From NCBI RefSeq assembly GCF_013385825.1, contig NZ_JACAPG010000006.1, positions 1-64,000 of the forward strand: a DNA stretch of 64,000 bases, written 5' to 3'. The DNA is from Pseudomonas reactans (lineage in GTDB: Bacteria > Pseudomonadota > Gammaproteobacteria > Pseudomonadales > Pseudomonadaceae). The first letter of the stretch is position 1; the number at the start of each line of letters is the position of its first letter. Made by a program: the position numbers and the translations under genes. The notes beneath the pieces were generated by a model that saw only the letters and a list, made by a program, of their open reading frames with translations, was not told the DNA's origin and made no database searches. Shown here one piece after another: positions 28,502 through 38,677 of this stretch.

Positions 28502-28846
28502 GGGGGGTTACCTTCAAAGAATACGAAAAGGGGCATGGCCTCATGGAGAGGCTGAGTGATCTGTAGGAAAATTCTGAAGCGTGAAGTAGCTTTAGGGTCA
28601 AGCCAGCTCAGACAGGTGCGACGATTCGTCACTCAAGTCTGCACACAAAAAAAACGCCCCAACCGGGGCGTAAAAATTCATCTCTGTTCCAAAGGAGCTA
28701 CACAAAAGCCGCAGAGATGAGGTGTGTTCGATGTGCAGTGTAAAAAGTGCAACTTAACGAGAAGGTGAGGCCGATATTACAGTTTTGACAGACTTCAACT
28801 TGTGAACAGATGTAGTGCATCGGCAAGTGAATGTAATGGGCCTCCC
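28502..28846. other. 345-bp intergenic region between oprD and czcR
   Basis: No gene seen. It holds the czcR promoter region, a minus-strand terminator (28655-28670) and an inverted repeat TCATCTCTG/CAGAGATGA (28678-28686 and 28712-28720) enclosing a 25-nt loop with an AAAGGAGCT stretch. The inverted repeat could be a further hairpin at the oprD mRNA end. Confidence 0.6.
28647..28672 (-). terminator. Terminator of the oprD transcript
   Basis: The stem CGCCCC-AACC-GGGGCG is followed on the minus strand by eight T. It lies 177 bp after the oprD stop and before czcR, so it should separate the two transcripts. Confidence 0.8.
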
Positions 28847-30166
28847 TTAAAGCACTGCAATGGGATACTCGACAATCAAGCGGACTTCTTCCAGGTCCGA
28901 CTCAAATGCACTAGAGCGCACCGTCGCCTGGCGCAGTCGCAGCGATAAGTCCTTCAAACTGCCGCCTTGCACCACATACTTGGCCTCGATATCCCGTTCC
29001 CAGCGACGTTGGTCGGTGAGCGGGTTGCCGGACGCATCGCGACGCATGTACACCGCGTTGGCGTTGCTGTAGTCAGCGCCGGTGCCTTTGCCGTAGCGGG
29101 TCATGAACGACAGTCCGGGAATGCCGAACGCCTGCATGTCCAGGTCGTAGCGCACCATCCACGAACGCTCCTTGGGCGAGTTGAAGTCGCTGTACTGGAT
29201 CGAGTTGTTGAGGAAGATCGAGTCCGACTGGCGCAGGTAATCGAAGTCGTCATCGCCGTTGTTGCGCTGGTGCGAGACGGCCAGGCTGTGGGCGCCGAGC
29301 TTGACTCCGAGCCTGGCACTCCAGATGTTGTTGTCGAATTCGCCCAGCAGCTTTTTACCTTCGTCCACGGCCTTGTAGTAGTTGAAGTCGCCGAACAGCG
29401 AGACGTCTTCGCCCAGCGGATAACTGCCCGCGGTGCCGAAGTAGTACTGGTCCCAGGCGTCTTTCAAGCGGCTGCTGTAGAGGCTGACGCTGAGATTTTT
29501 GTTCACGGTGTAGTCGCCGCCGAAATAGCCGATCCAGGGCGAGTCGACCGGGCCCGCGTAGAAGGTGGCAAAGCCCTTGTCCATGCCGCTTTGCGTCGGC
29601 TGGCTCATGCCGCTCAGGCGCCCGCCCTGCAAACTCAGGCCCTCAAGGCTGGTGTTTTGCGCGGTGACCCCACGAAAGCTTTCCGGCAAGACACGTGAAT
29701 CACCGTACGCCACGACCGGCGTCAGCGGGAATACATCGCCGGCTTTGATCACGGTGTCCAGTACGCGTAGTTTCGCGGCGCCGCCAAATTTACTGTAGTT
29801 GTCTTCCGGGTGGTTGTTGCTGTCCACCGGCAGCACGCCGAACGAGCCTTTGCCACCGCTGCGACCGGTGCCCGAATCCAGCTTCACGCCGACCATGGCG
29901 AATGCGTCCAGGCCGAACCCCACGGTGCCCTGGGTAAAACCGGATTCGAATCGGCCAATCAATCCCTGCGCCCAGGCTTCTGAATAGCCGTTGCCGGTGG
30001 GGCTGGACTGGCCCTTGCGATCATCGCGATTGAAGTAAAAATTACGTGCCAGCACGTTAACGCTGCTGCCTTCGATAAAGCCCTCGGGCGGCTCCTGCGC
30101 AGCCACGGCGGTCAAGGGCAAGGCGGCGCACAGTGAAAGGGGAAGGCTGTAGTGACGGATACGCAT
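28847..30166 (-). CDS. OprD-family outer membrane porin
   Basis: 439 aa from the ATG at 30166 (AGGAG 7 nt upstream). The signal peptide ends at about AVAA-QEPPEGF. OprD landmarks include FIEGSSVNVLARNFYFNRD, GYSEAWAQGLIGRFESGFT, a WMVRYDLDM beta-strand region near the C-terminus and a terminal EVRLIVEYPIAVL. These are substrate-specific channels for amino acids, peptides or aromatic acids. The substrate cannot be read from sequence. The czcRS neighbourhood suggests zinc-responsive expression. Confidence 0.88.
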   Translation of the reverse strand: MRIRHYSLPLSLCAALPLTAVAAQEPPEGFIEGSSVNVLARNFYFNRDDRKGQSSPTGNGYSEAWAQGLIGRFESGFTQGTVGFGLDAFAMVGVKLDSGTGRSGGKGSFGVLPVDSNNHPEDNYSKFGGAAKLRVLDTVIKAGDVFPLTPVVAYGDSRVLPESFRGVTAQNTSLEGLSLQGGRLSGMSQPTQSGMDKGFATFYAGPVDSPWIGYFGGDYTVNKNLSVSLYSSRLKDAWDQYYFGTAGSYPLGEDVSLFGDFNYYKAVDEGKKLLGEFDNNIWSARLGVKLGAHSLAVSHQRNNGDDDFDYLRQSDSIFLNNSIQYSDFNSPKERSWMVRYDLDMQAFGIPGLSFMTRYGKGTGADYSNANAVYMRRDASGNPLTDQRRWERDIEAKYVVQGGSLKDLSLRLRQATVRSSAFESDLEEVRLIVEYPIAVL

Positions 30167-30391
30167 GGTTCGCTCCTGGGTACTGGCAGTGTTCAGCTTC
30201 TTATGGGAGTGGGCGTTCTTATTGATCTGGCCCGGGCTGATAGTTGCAAACCGTGGATAACGAAGAAGTGGCGTGAACATTACAATTCTGGAAACTCACG
30301 GTTATCTAACAAATAAGTAATGTTCTGGTGAAGATTGCGTCAGGGTCCGTTGGTTAGTCTCGGTACTGAACTTTCAATCGAGGAACTAACC

Positions 30392-30724
30392 ATGAATCTT
30401 TATAAAATCGCGTTGGGCGTGTTAACGGCAGTTTTGTCTTTTGGTGTATTGGCCGAGGGCGGGGGTGATCGTACGTTCGCACTGATGATGGAACGCAATG
30501 AGAAAGCCATGGCCGACTATGCCGCCAAAAAGGGCAAGCCCGCGCCTGAGGTCCAGGTGTATCGCTATGGCCTGGAGCTGGACATTGCCAAGGTGGTCAA
30601 CGTCACGCCACCGATCCGCTCGTGCAACCCGGTGCCGTCGCGCATGACCTATGAAGACTCCAGCGGCAAGCTCAATACCCTTGAGTATCAAGTGATGGGC
30701 GTGTGCCGAAACAATGGCAGCTGA
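30392..30724 (+). CDS. DUF2790 small periplasmic protein
   Basis: 110 aa from the ATG at 30392 (GAGGAAC upstream). A signal peptide ends near VLAEGG. The conserved core is [18 protein letters not shown], then a Cys pair (C around IRSCNP and VCRNN) that may form a disulfide. DUF2790 proteins are common in pseudomonads and often near metal-resistance loci; function unknown. It is divergent from oprD. Confidence 0.8.
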   Translation: MNLYKIALGVLTAVLSFGVLAEGGGDRTFALMMERNEKAMADYAAKKGKPAPEVQVYRYGLELDIAKVVNVTPPIRSCNPVPSRMTYEDSSGKLNTLEYQVMGVCRNNGS

Positions 30725-30830
30725 TGGATCCAAAAATATAGTTGGGAATGGGGCTAAAGCCCTCTTCAGAAAACGCCGGCAACGCCGATGCAGGTCAGAT
30801 CCATCTCCCTCATTTGATCATCGGTGCCCC

Positions 30831-32147
30831 ATGTTCAACACCCGTTTGAAGCAGGAGCTGTCGGCTCTTCGCGAAGAATTGTCCAGCTTGAATCAGGTCA
30901 AGGAGAGCCTGGAAAGTGAAATGCTGTGCCTGACGCTGGACGCCGAAGGCCGGGTGGAATGGGCCAATGCCAACTTCCTGCAGGAACTGGTCTACCAGAG
31001 TGGCCAACTGATCGGACGGCCGATCGAAGATCTGGTGCCGGCCCACGTGCGCAAGGATGAGTTCCAGCTGCGCTTCAAGAACGCTCTGGTGCGCGGCGAA
31101 CATTTCGCCGGCACCGTGCGCCTGGTGCGCGGCAATGGCCAGGAAGTGTGGTTGCGCTCGATTGTGCAGCCAGTGCGCAGTTCCGATGGGCGCATCAAGC
31201 ATTTCTCGATTTATTCCAGTGACCTCACACGCACCATTGAAGCTTCCCGCGAGCATGAAAACCTGATCACCGCGCTGGTACGTTCCACCGCGGTGATCGA
31301 GTTCGACCTCGGTGGCCACGTGCTCACCGCGAACGACCGTTTCCTCGGCGGCATGGGTTACAGCCTGGCGCAGATCCAGGGCAAACATCACCGCATGTTC
31401 TGCGAGCCGGAGGAATACAACAGCACCGAGTACCAGGATTTCTGGAAGCGCTTGAACGCCGGTGAATTTGTTGCGGCGCGCTTCAAGCGAGTGGACAGCC
31501 ACGGCCGTGTAGTGTGGCTGGAGGCGACGTACAACCCGGTGATGGATGCGACGGACCGGCTGTATAAAGTGGTCAAGTTCGCCACGGTGATCACCGACCA
31601 GGTCAACCAGGAACAGGCGGTGGCCGAGGCGGCAAACATTGCCTACAGCACGTCGCTGCAAACCGATAACAGCGCCCAGCGTGGGACCACCGTGGTGACC
31701 CAAGCGGTGGATGTGATGCGCGACCTGGCCAAGCACATGCAACAGGCTGGCGAGGGCATCGAGGCGCTGAACGCTCAATCCCAGGTGATCGGGACAATCG
31801 TCAAGACCATCAGCGGCATTGCCGAGCAGACCAACTTGCTGGCGCTCAACGCGGCCATTGAGGCGGCGCGAGCAGGCGAGCAGGGGCGTGGTTTTGCGGT
31901 GGTGGCCGATGAAGTGCGGCAGCTGGCCTCGCGTACCAGCAAGGCGACTGAGGAGATTGTCGGCGTGGTGCGTCAGAACCAGGACATGGCGCGCGATGCT
32001 GTGAGCCTGATGACTGAGGGTCGCCTGCAAGCCGAGCAAGGCCTGGCCCTGGCGGCCGAGGCGGGCACGGTGATCGTGGAGATCCAGGACGGCGCGCAAA
32101 AGGTGGTCAGTGCGGTAGGACAGTTCGCCAACCAACTGTCGAGTTGA
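30831..32147 (+). CDS. Soluble PAS-PAS-MCP receptor (BdlA-like)
   Basis: 438 aa from the ATG at 30831; a longer frame to 30714 overlaps the DUF2790 gene. Two PAS domains (about 20-135 and 140-255; key strings [15 protein letters not shown] and [15 protein letters not shown]) are followed by a short MCP signalling domain with the conserved hairpin [19 protein letters not shown]. No membrane segment is seen. Domain order, size and lack of transmembrane helices match BdlA of P. aeruginosa, which controls biofilm dispersal. Aer-like energy sensing is the alternative. The methylation/adaptation helices look short. Confidence 0.8.
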   Translation: MFNTRLKQELSALREELSSLNQVKESLESEMLCLTLDAEGRVEWANANFLQELVYQSGQLIGRPIEDLVPAHVRKDEFQLRFKNALVRGEHFAGTVRLVRGNGQEVWLRSIVQPVRSSDGRIKHFSIYSSDLTRTIEASREHENLITALVRSTAVIEFDLGGHVLTANDRFLGGMGYSLAQIQGKHHRMFCEPEEYNSTEYQDFWKRLNAGEFVAARFKRVDSHGRVVWLEATYNPVMDATDRLYKVVKFATVITDQVNQEQAVAEAANIAYSTSLQTDNSAQRGTTVVTQAVDVMRDLAKHMQQAGEGIEALNAQSQVIGTIVKTISGIAEQTNLLALNAAIEAARAGEQGRGFAVVADEVRQLASRTSKATEEIVGVVRQNQDMARDAVSLMTEGRLQAEQGLALAAEAGTVIVEIQDGAQKVVSAVGQFANQLSS

Positions 32148-32200
32148 GCCTGAGGCTTCAGGTATCGTAGGCGCTTTCTTGCATGAAGAGCCGACCGTCC

Positions 32201-32779
32201 ATGAGCCCTACCCACCGTCGCCCCGTTCCGCTGTCCAAGGCCTACCGTTTGCTCAACCATGGCCCGACCGTGCTGGTGAGCGCCGCGCACAATGGCCAGC
32301 GCAATATCATGGCCGCTGCCTGGGCCATGCCGCTGGATTTTGAACCACCGAAGGTCGCTGTGGTGCTGGACAAGTCCACTTGGACCCGTCAACTGCTCGA
32401 AAGCGCCGGCACCTTTGTACTGCAGGTGCCTTGCGCGGCCCAGGCCGATCTTGTGCAAACCGTGGGTAACACGACCGGCGCCGACACGGACAAATTTGCC
32501 GCCTACGGCTTGCAGACGTTCAAGGGTGAACACACCGAAGCGCCGTTGCTGGAAGGTTGCGTGGCCTGGCTGGAGTGCCGCCTGTTGCCCGAGCCCCATA
32601 ACCAGCAGACCTACGATCTGTTCCTGGGTGAAGTGGTGGCGGCCTATGCCGACGAGCGCGTATTCAGCGACGGCCGCTGGCACTTCGAAGGCCATGATGA
32701 ACTGCGCACCTTGCACCATGTGGCGGGCGGCAACTTCCTGACCATCGGCCAGCCGATCACCGGCAAGACCCTTGCCTGA
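32201..32779 (+). CDS. Flavin reductase-like FMN-binding protein
   Basis: 192 aa from the ATG at 32201; an ATG 18 bp upstream is also possible. Fold landmarks of the flavin-reductase-like split barrel are visible: PTVLVSAAHNGQRNIMAAAW near the N-terminus, PPKVAVVLDKSTWTRQLLE and FVLQVPC. It likely binds FMN and uses NAD(P)H. Substrate unknown. Confidence 0.8.
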   Translation: MSPTHRRPVPLSKAYRLLNHGPTVLVSAAHNGQRNIMAAAWAMPLDFEPPKVAVVLDKSTWTRQLLESAGTFVLQVPCAAQADLVQTVGNTTGADTDKFAAYGLQTFKGEHTEAPLLEGCVAWLECRLLPEPHNQQTYDLFLGEVVAAYADERVFSDGRWHFEGHDELRTLHHVAGGNFLTIGQPITGKTLA

Positions 32780-32786
32780 CGCCCCC

Positions 32787-32870
32787 TGTAGGAGCCGGCT
32801 TGCCGGCGATAACCGTATTCAGGAGTACGTCTACTCCACAGGCCGCATCGCCGGCAAGCCGGCTCCTACA
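32787..32870. repeat. REP/REPIN palindromic element, copy 3
   Basis: TGTAGGAGCCGGCTTGCCGG with its inverted partner and a ~35-bp spacer, lying between two convergent genes and 4 bp from the LysR gene stop. Confidence 0.9.
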
Positions 32871-32873
32871 GGG

Positions 32874-33758
32874 TTACCATTTTGCCTGGCTGAGGGCTTC
32901 GGCAAACGCCATCAGCTTCGGTGAGTACTGCCGGGACGGCGGGTAGACCAACGAGATCGCCCGACTGCGCCCGGCGACGTGTTCCAGTACCGGAACCAGG
33001 CGCCCGGCCGCGAGGTCTTCGCGCACGGCAAAATCCATCACCTGGGCAATGCCAAAACCGCCCACGGCGCCGTCAACCAGGGCATCGCCGATGTCAAAGA
33101 TCAGCCGCCCTTCGACGCTTACATCCTGCACCTTGCCGTCGATCATGAACTGCCAGTCCACCAGGCGGCCGCTGCGCAAGTTACGTACGGTGAGGCAGTT
33201 GTGGTGCTTGAGGTCATCGACGCAGTGCGGTGTGCCGAAACGTGCGAGATAACCGGGTGCGGCGACCGTGACCCAACGCAGTGGCGGCAGGGTGCGGGCG
33301 ATCAGGCGTTGGTCCTGGATCTCGCCGGTACGCAGCAACGCATCGAAGCCTTCATCGACGATATCCACCAGGCGGTCGGTCATCACCGCCTCGATACGCA
33401 ACTCGGGGTAACGCAAGGTCAATTTGCCGATCACTGGCATCACCACTTTGCGCCCGAACAGTGACGGCGTGCTGATCTTCAACAGACCGGACGGGTTGCT
33501 GCGCCGGTCGAGCAGCAGTTTTTCGGCTTCGGCCAACTCCGCCAGCAACGGTGCACTGCGCTCGTACAACATCTGCCCATCGGGGGTGAGGCTGACGCTG
33601 CGTGTGTTGCGTTGCAACAGGCGAACCCCCAACTCGCTTTCCAGGCGCGAAATGGCGCGGGACAGACCGGACTGGGTCAGCCCAAGGTCACCGGCGGCAC
33701 GGGTGAAACTGCGGGTTTCAGCCACGCGGACCAGCAGGCGAACAGCGTTCAGATCCAT
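32874..33758 (-). CDS. LysR-family transcriptional regulator
   Basis: About 294 aa from the ATG at 33758 (MDLNAVRLLVRVAETRSFTRA). Upstream ATGs at 33767 and 33800 exist. The N-terminal winged HTH has LGLTQSGLSRAISRLESELG, followed by a periplasmic-binding-like effector domain. It is divergent from the MFS exporter gene across ~90 bp, the classic arrangement in which the regulator controls the transporter. Confidence 0.88.
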   Translation of the reverse strand: MDLNAVRLLVRVAETRSFTRAAGDLGLTQSGLSRAISRLESELGVRLLQRNTRSVSLTPDGQMLYERSAPLLAELAEAEKLLLDRRSNPSGLLKISTPSLFGRKVVMPVIGKLTLRYPELRIEAVMTDRLVDIVDEGFDALLRTGEIQDQRLIARTLPPLRWVTVAAPGYLARFGTPHCVDDLKHHNCLTVRNLRSGRLVDWQFMIDGKVQDVSVEGRLIFDIGDALVDGAVGGFGIAQVMDFAVREDLAAGRLVPVLEHVAGRSRAISLVYPPSRQYSPKLMAFAEALSQAKW

Positions 33759-33853
33759 GATTAAAGTCATTACTGAAAGAGTGATAGCGCTATTTATCAT
33801 CGATCAGGCATGAAAGAAACTGATGCTCTCTTATTTTCGGACAGGACGCTGTG

Positions 33854-35218
33854 ATGTCTCCTTCTCGACCCTCAGGCTGGATGTTGACGTTGCTGGCCAC
33901 CGCGCAACTGATCATCGCGCTGGACGCCACCATCGTGTTTGTTGCCCTGCCGCAGATCGGCATGCACCTGGATTTTTCCGCCCAACAACTGCAGTGGGTG
34001 GTCAGTGCCTACAGCGTGACATTTGGCGGGTTCCTGCTGCTGGGTGGCAGGGCCACCGATTTGCTGGGCAAACGGCGTTTGTACCGGGTGGGGCAGTCGC
34101 TCTACGCCCTGGCCTCCCTGGCGGCGGTGCTGGGTGGCAGCGCGATATTGCTGGTACTGGCGCGGGCGGTGCAGGGCGTGGGCGGCGCGATGCTGTTCCC
34201 GGCCACGCTCGCGCTGATCAACACTCACTACGCCGAAGGGCCGGCGCGCAACCGTGCGTTTGCCGTGTGGAGTGCGGCGTCGGCGGCGGGGCTGGCGTTG
34301 GGCGCGTTGCTGGGCGGCGTGTTGACCCAGGTATGGGGTTGGGAAGCGGTATTTCTGGTGAACGTGCCTCTGGCGGGCGGCTGTGCGTGGGTGGCGCGGT
34401 ACTGGATCCCCGCTGATGGTGAGCGTGCGCGTGGACGCAACTTCGATATCAGCGGCGCGTTGACCGTGACCGTCGGCGGCACGTTACTGGTGTTTGCCCT
34501 GGTACAAGGCCCGGAATGGGGCTGGACGGCCCCGTCCACCCTCGGTTGCCTGGCCTTGGCATTGGCACTGCTCGGGCTGTTCGCCTGGATCGAGCACCGA
34601 GGCCGCGACCCGCTGATGCCGCTGCGCCTGTTTGCCTACCGTGAGCTGCGTATGGCCATGGTGCTGACAGCGGTGTTCATGAGCAGCTTTGGCGTGCAGT
34701 ACTACTTCCTCGCGCTGTATTACCAACAAGTTTACGGCTACAGCGTATTGCAGTCGGGGTTGGCGTTCTTGCCGGCGACCTTGGTGTGCACGTTCGGCAT
34801 CTGGCTGGCGGAGCGCTCGCTGGTGCGGCTGGGGTTGCGCAACACCCTCGTCATCGGGCAACTGGCTGGCGCGCTGGGCATTGCGCTGGTGGTATGGGCA
34901 TTGCCGACCGGCGTGGGGTTCTGGTCGTTGCTGCCGGGTATTTTCATCTTGAGCATCGGCCAGGGTATGACCTGGACCGCGATGTGGGTGGCGGCGGGCC
35001 TGGGTATCCGGCCGGGAGAGCAAGGCGTGGCGGCGGGGATGGCGTCCACCAGTCAGCAGATCGGCGGGGCGTTGGGATTGGCGGTGCTGGTGTCGGTGGC
35101 GAGTGCCGGTGGGATCGAGCAGGCGTTATGGTGGAGCGCGGCGATCGCCCTGGCAGGCGCGATACTGGCGCTGCGTCTCAAGCAACCGGCCGGGTTACCT
35201 GCCCTGGAAACGGTCTGA
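33854..35218 (+). CDS. DHA2-family MFS multidrug exporter
   Basis: 454 aa, 14 predicted helices. DHA2 markers include LDATIVFVALPQIG in helix 1 and a GGRATDLLGKRR loop motif. The DHA2 family exports toxic organic compounds by proton antiport. A GTG three bases upstream is an alternative start. Probably controlled by the divergent LysR protein. Its 3' end overlaps the convergent AraC gene by 24 bp. Confidence 0.87.
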   Translation: MSPSRPSGWMLTLLATAQLIIALDATIVFVALPQIGMHLDFSAQQLQWVVSAYSVTFGGFLLLGGRATDLLGKRRLYRVGQSLYALASLAAVLGGSAILLVLARAVQGVGGAMLFPATLALINTHYAEGPARNRAFAVWSAASAAGLALGALLGGVLTQVWGWEAVFLVNVPLAGGCAWVARYWIPADGERARGRNFDISGALTVTVGGTLLVFALVQGPEWGWTAPSTLGCLALALALLGLFAWIEHRGRDPLMPLRLFAYRELRMAMVLTAVFMSSFGVQYYFLALYYQQVYGYSVLQSGLAFLPATLVCTFGIWLAERSLVRLGLRNTLVIGQLAGALGIALVVWALPTGVGFWSLLPGIFILSIGQGMTWTAMWVAAGLGIRPGEQGVAAGMASTSQQIGGALGLAVLVSVASAGGIEQALWWSAAIALAGAILALRLKQPAGLPALETV

Positions 35219-36016
35219 CATTTTTACCCAGCGCGACGGTGGCATGCCGTACGTGCTACGAAATTGCCGGGTCATATGGCTCTGGTCGGTAAACCCTGCG
35301 GTCATCGCCGCGTCGACCAGCGATTGGCCCTGGGCCAACAGGCTGCGCACCAGATCCAATCGCCGCATGGTCAGGTAGCGGTAGGGGCTGGTGCCGAACA
35401 GCAAGCGAAAATCCCGCGACAAGGCCCAGCGGTCGCGTCCGGCATGGTCGGCCATTTCATCCAGGGTGATGCTGCGGCCCAAGGCGCTGTGGATAAATTC
35501 CCGTGCACGCTCGGCGGCTACATAGTCGAAGGTCTTGCGGCTGACGATCCCGCCCGAGACGTTGCTCAAGGCGTGGGCCAGGTCAAACAGGGCGTCCTGT
35601 TCCTGCAACGGGTCGATGGGGTTATCCAGGTTCTGCAGCAGCACTTCGCTGGCGCGGAATAGCCGTGGGTCGGTGGATAGGCCGTTGGGGATAAACGGCA
35701 ACGGCTTGCCGCCGAGAATCTGCTGGATCAGCGCCGGCTCGACGTAAATCATCCGGTACTTGAAGCCTTCATCGCTGCCGGCGTGACCGTCGTGGGTCTC
35801 ATCGGGATGCAGCACCATGGTGGTGCCCGGCAGGCTGTGGACCATGTCTCCACGATAGTGAAAGCTTTGCACGCCGGTCAACGTACGCCCGATGGCGTAG
35901 GTGTCATGGCGATGCGGGTCGAAGGCGAAGCCGGCAAAGTACGCCTCGATACGGTCCAGGCCACTGGCATGTGGCGCGCGGTGCAGCCAGTCGAGGGTGG
36001 CGGTGGGTTTGCCCAT
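35195..36016 (-). CDS. AraC-family transcriptional regulator
   Basis: 273 aa. An N-terminal cupin-like arabinose-binding-type domain (FDPHRHDTYAIG...GTTMVLHPDE) precedes the double HTH domain (ITLDEMADHAGRDRWALSRDF; DAAMTAGFTDQSHMTRQFRS). It is divergent from a LysE-type exporter gene, a frequent pair in Pseudomonas in which the regulator controls amino-acid export. Confidence 0.87.
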   Translation of the reverse strand: MGKPTATLDWLHRAPHASGLDRIEAYFAGFAFDPHRHDTYAIGRTLTGVQSFHYRGDMVHSLPGTTMVLHPDETHDGHAGSDEGFKYRMIYVEPALIQQILGGKPLPFIPNGLSTDPRLFRASEVLLQNLDNPIDPLQEQDALFDLAHALSNVSGGIVSRKTFDYVAAERAREFIHSALGRSITLDEMADHAGRDRWALSRDFRLLFGTSPYRYLTMRRLDLVRSLLAQGQSLVDAAMTAGFTDQSHMTRQFRSTYGMPPSRWVKMSDRFQGR

Positions 36017-36158
36017 GGTGGCGTGTCACAAAGAAAGATAGATAAGTACGTTAACCCAGTCTGGCTCGGGTTGTCTGCCGGGGTCTTGTACGATTGTGCA
36101 GGGCGTGGGTGAGGCCTATGATCGCCGTTCGTGCCTTGCGCTGATGGAGCTGCCTCCC

Positions 36159-36797
36159 ATGGATTTTTTCAACCCCGCCTACCTGGCGCCCCTGGTTTCG
36201 CTGGCCCTGCTATGGACGGTGGCAGTGGTGACGCCCGGTCCCAACTTTTTCAACACGGCGCAATTGGCCGCCAGCTGTTCGCGCCGCCATGGCGTGGTGG
36301 CGTCGGCGGGTGTCGCCACAGGCACCATCATGTGGGGGCTGGCGGGTGGCCTGGGCATCAAGTCGCTGTTTACTGCCGCACCGATGCTGTATTTGGCGTT
36401 CAAGATCATTGGCGGGTGCTACCTGATCTACCTCGGGCTGAAACTCTTCAAGCGCTCAACGCCGAACATGAGTCAGAACCTGCTGCCGGACGAGGCACGG
36501 CGTTCGCTGTTTTCCGCATGGCGCCTGGGGTTGCTGGGTAACTTGTCCAACCCCAAGGCGGCGCTGTTTGTGGCCACCATCTTCGCGTCCACCATGCCAC
36601 CGTCTCCCTCGCCGATGCTGCTGACCCTGGCGGTCATCACCATGGCCACTTTGTCGTTCAGCTGGTATTCCTGCGTGGCCCTGGTGTTTTCCAGTGAACG
36701 TATGGCCAATCTCTACAGCCGCTCGCGCAAGTGGCTCGACCGCTTTGCCGGGGGCTGCTACGTGCTGTTCGGTGCACATCTGGTAGCGAATCGCTGA
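36159..36797 (+). CDS. LysE-family amino-acid exporter
   Basis: 212 aa from the ATG at 36159 (MDFFNPAYLAPLVSLALLW). Five or six helices, with the LysE/RhtB motifs VVTPGPNFFNTAQLA and LGLLGNLSNPKAALFV. It likely exports an amino acid or homoserine-lactone-like compound. Neighbour of an AraC regulator. Confidence 0.85.
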   Translation: MDFFNPAYLAPLVSLALLWTVAVVTPGPNFFNTAQLAASCSRRHGVVASAGVATGTIMWGLAGGLGIKSLFTAAPMLYLAFKIIGGCYLIYLGLKLFKRSTPNMSQNLLPDEARRSLFSAWRLGLLGNLSNPKAALFVATIFASTMPPSPSPMLLTLAVITMATLSFSWYSCVALVFSSERMANLYSRSRKWLDRFAGGCYVLFGAHLVANR

Positions 36798-36841
36798 CCG
36801 CCCGTGGTAAGAAGCCTTACTTTCAACAGTGAGGCCGGGTC

Positions 36842-37936
36842 ATGAGCAAGGTGCGGGTAGGTATTATTTTTGGTGGCCGGTCGGCTGAGCATGAAGTCTC
36901 GTTGCAGTCGGCGCGCAACATTGTGGACGCGCTGGACCGCTCCCGTTTCGAGCCGGTGTTGATCGGTATCGACAAGGCTGGCCACTGGCACCTCAACGAC
37001 ACATCGAACTTCCTGCTCAACCAGGAAAACCCGGCCCTGATCGCCCTCAACCAGTCCAACCGCGAGCTGGCGGTGGTGCCCGGCAAGGCCAACCAGCAAC
37101 TGGTGGAGACCTCGGGCACAGGCCTGCTGGAACATGTCGATGTGATTTTCCCCATTGTCCACGGCACCCTCGGCGAAGACGGTTGCCTGCAAGGCCTGTT
37201 GCGCATGGCGGACCTGCCTTTCGTCGGTTCCGACGTACTCGGCTCGGCGGTGTGCATGGACAAGGACATCAGCAAGCGCCTGCTGCGTGACGCTGGTATC
37301 GCCGTTACCCCGTTCATCACCCTGACCCGCAGCAACGCGGCGCGTACTTCGTTTGCAACTGCGGTGACCAAGCTCGGCCTGCCGATGTTCGTCAAACCCG
37401 CCAACCAAGGTTCGTCCGTGGGCGTGAGTAAAGTCTGCGACGAAGCCGAGTATTACGCAGCCGTCGAACTGGCACTGGGTTTTGATGAAAAGGTGTTGGT
37501 TGAATCCGCCGTAAAAGGCCGTGAAATCGAATGCGCCGTGCTGGGCAACGAAAACCCCATCGCCAGCGGTTGTGGCGAAATCGTGGTGAGCAGCGGTTTC
37601 TATTCCTACGACAGCAAATACATCGACGACCAGGCGGCCCAGGTGGTGGTGCCGGCCGACATCAGCCAGGAAGCCAGCGAGCGTATTCGCGGGCTGGCCA
37701 TCGAGGCGTTCGAGGTGCTGGGCTGTTCTGGTCTGGCACGGGTCGACGTGTTCCTCACCGACGACGGTGAAGTACTGATCAACGAAATCAACTCACTGCC
37801 CGGCTTCACCCGCATCAGCATGTACCCCAAGTTGTGGCAGGCGGCGGGGATGAGCTACAGCGAACTGGTGAGCCGGCTGATCGAGCTGGCGTTGGAGCGG
37901 CACGCGGGGCGCAAGGGGTTGAAGATCAGTCGGTGA
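36842..37936 (+). CDS. ddlA: D-alanine--D-alanine ligase
   Basis: 364 aa ATP-grasp ligase. The N-terminal [18 protein letters not shown], the glycine-rich GSSVGVSKV and the C-terminal metal/active-site [15 protein letters not shown] are all present. It makes D-Ala-D-Ala for peptidoglycan in the cytoplasm. Length and motifs fit the DdlA type. The division-cluster ddlB would lie elsewhere. Confidence 0.92.
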   Translation: MSKVRVGIIFGGRSAEHEVSLQSARNIVDALDRSRFEPVLIGIDKAGHWHLNDTSNFLLNQENPALIALNQSNRELAVVPGKANQQLVETSGTGLLEHVDVIFPIVHGTLGEDGCLQGLLRMADLPFVGSDVLGSAVCMDKDISKRLLRDAGIAVTPFITLTRSNAARTSFATAVTKLGLPMFVKPANQGSSVGVSKVCDEAEYYAAVELALGFDEKVLVESAVKGREIECAVLGNENPIASGCGEIVVSSGFYSYDSKYIDDQAAQVVVPADISQEASERIRGLAIEAFEVLGCSGLARVDVFLTDDGEVLINEINSLPGFTRISMYPKLWQAAGMSYSELVSRLIELALERHAGRKGLKISR

Positions 37937-38651
37937 TGCGAGCAATCCACGAATAAATCAGTGTCTTCACTTCCTCCGGATGATGCGTCCTTCGGCGGTA
38001 GCTGGCAAAGGTGGGGGAGGTGCAGTAAGTGCACACCTCACTCACCTCGATCTGCTCCCGCCGGATGCCGGCGGCTTGCAGCAACATCACCCCATATCCA
38101 CTCAAATCAAACCACGCACTTCCCTCTTGCCGGGCGTGGGGTGGTGCGATCTCAGGCGGCAGCAACGGCGCTGGTTGCGCGGTGCTCCACGGCGCCTGCC
38201 CGTTTGACCATACGTGCCCTTGGTCAGCTTGAAACTGCGCGACAAACCCTTCGCTTACCTCATAGCAGCACGGTTTGATCGACGGCCCGATCGCCACCCG
38301 CAACTGGTCGACCGCAATCCCTTCATCGGTAAAGCGCTTGATGGCATTGGCGATGATCCCGCTTTGCAGCCCCTTCCATCCTCCATGCACCGCAGCGACC
38401 TTTTCGCCGCCCTGCGAGGCAATGAGAAGGGGCAGGCAGTCGGCGGTAATCACCGCAATGGGATGATGCTCACCCGTGCACACCCCGTCCGCTTCAACGG
38501 TATTGGGCACCTGGTCGGCTTGCCACTCGATCACCGAAGGGCTATGCACCTGCTTGCAGATGAACACCTCTGCCGGGCGCAGCGGATCATTGATCGAACA
38601 AAAGCCGTGGTCGACGCCGGGAATGGCGCCGAGATTATCTGCCTGCTGCAC
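37926..38651 (-). CDS. PgeF/YfiH-family protein (laccase domain)
   Basis: 241 aa, GTG start with GGAGA upstream. The metal-site residues of the family are present: H in KQVHSPS, C in [10 protein letters not shown] in AVHGGWKG. Members act on purine nucleosides or as peptidoglycan-editing factors; older annotation says polyphenol oxidase. Its 3' end overlaps ddlA by 11 bp, convergent. It may be a second copy, since the canonical pgeF of pseudomonads usually lies next to rluD. Confidence 0.8.
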   Translation of the reverse strand: MQQADNLGAIPGVDHGFCSINDPLRPAEVFICKQVHSPSVIEWQADQVPNTVEADGVCTGEHHPIAVITADCLPLLIASQGGEKVAAVHGGWKGLQSGIIANAIKRFTDEGIAVDQLRVAIGPSIKPCCYEVSEGFVAQFQADQGHVWSNGQAPWSTAQPAPLLPPEIAPPHARQEGSAWFDLSGYGVMLLQAAGIRREQIEVSEVCTYCTSPTFASYRRRTHHPEEVKTLIYSWIARITD

Positions 38652-38677
38652 GAACGCGTTCTCCGTTGAGTGAATAG

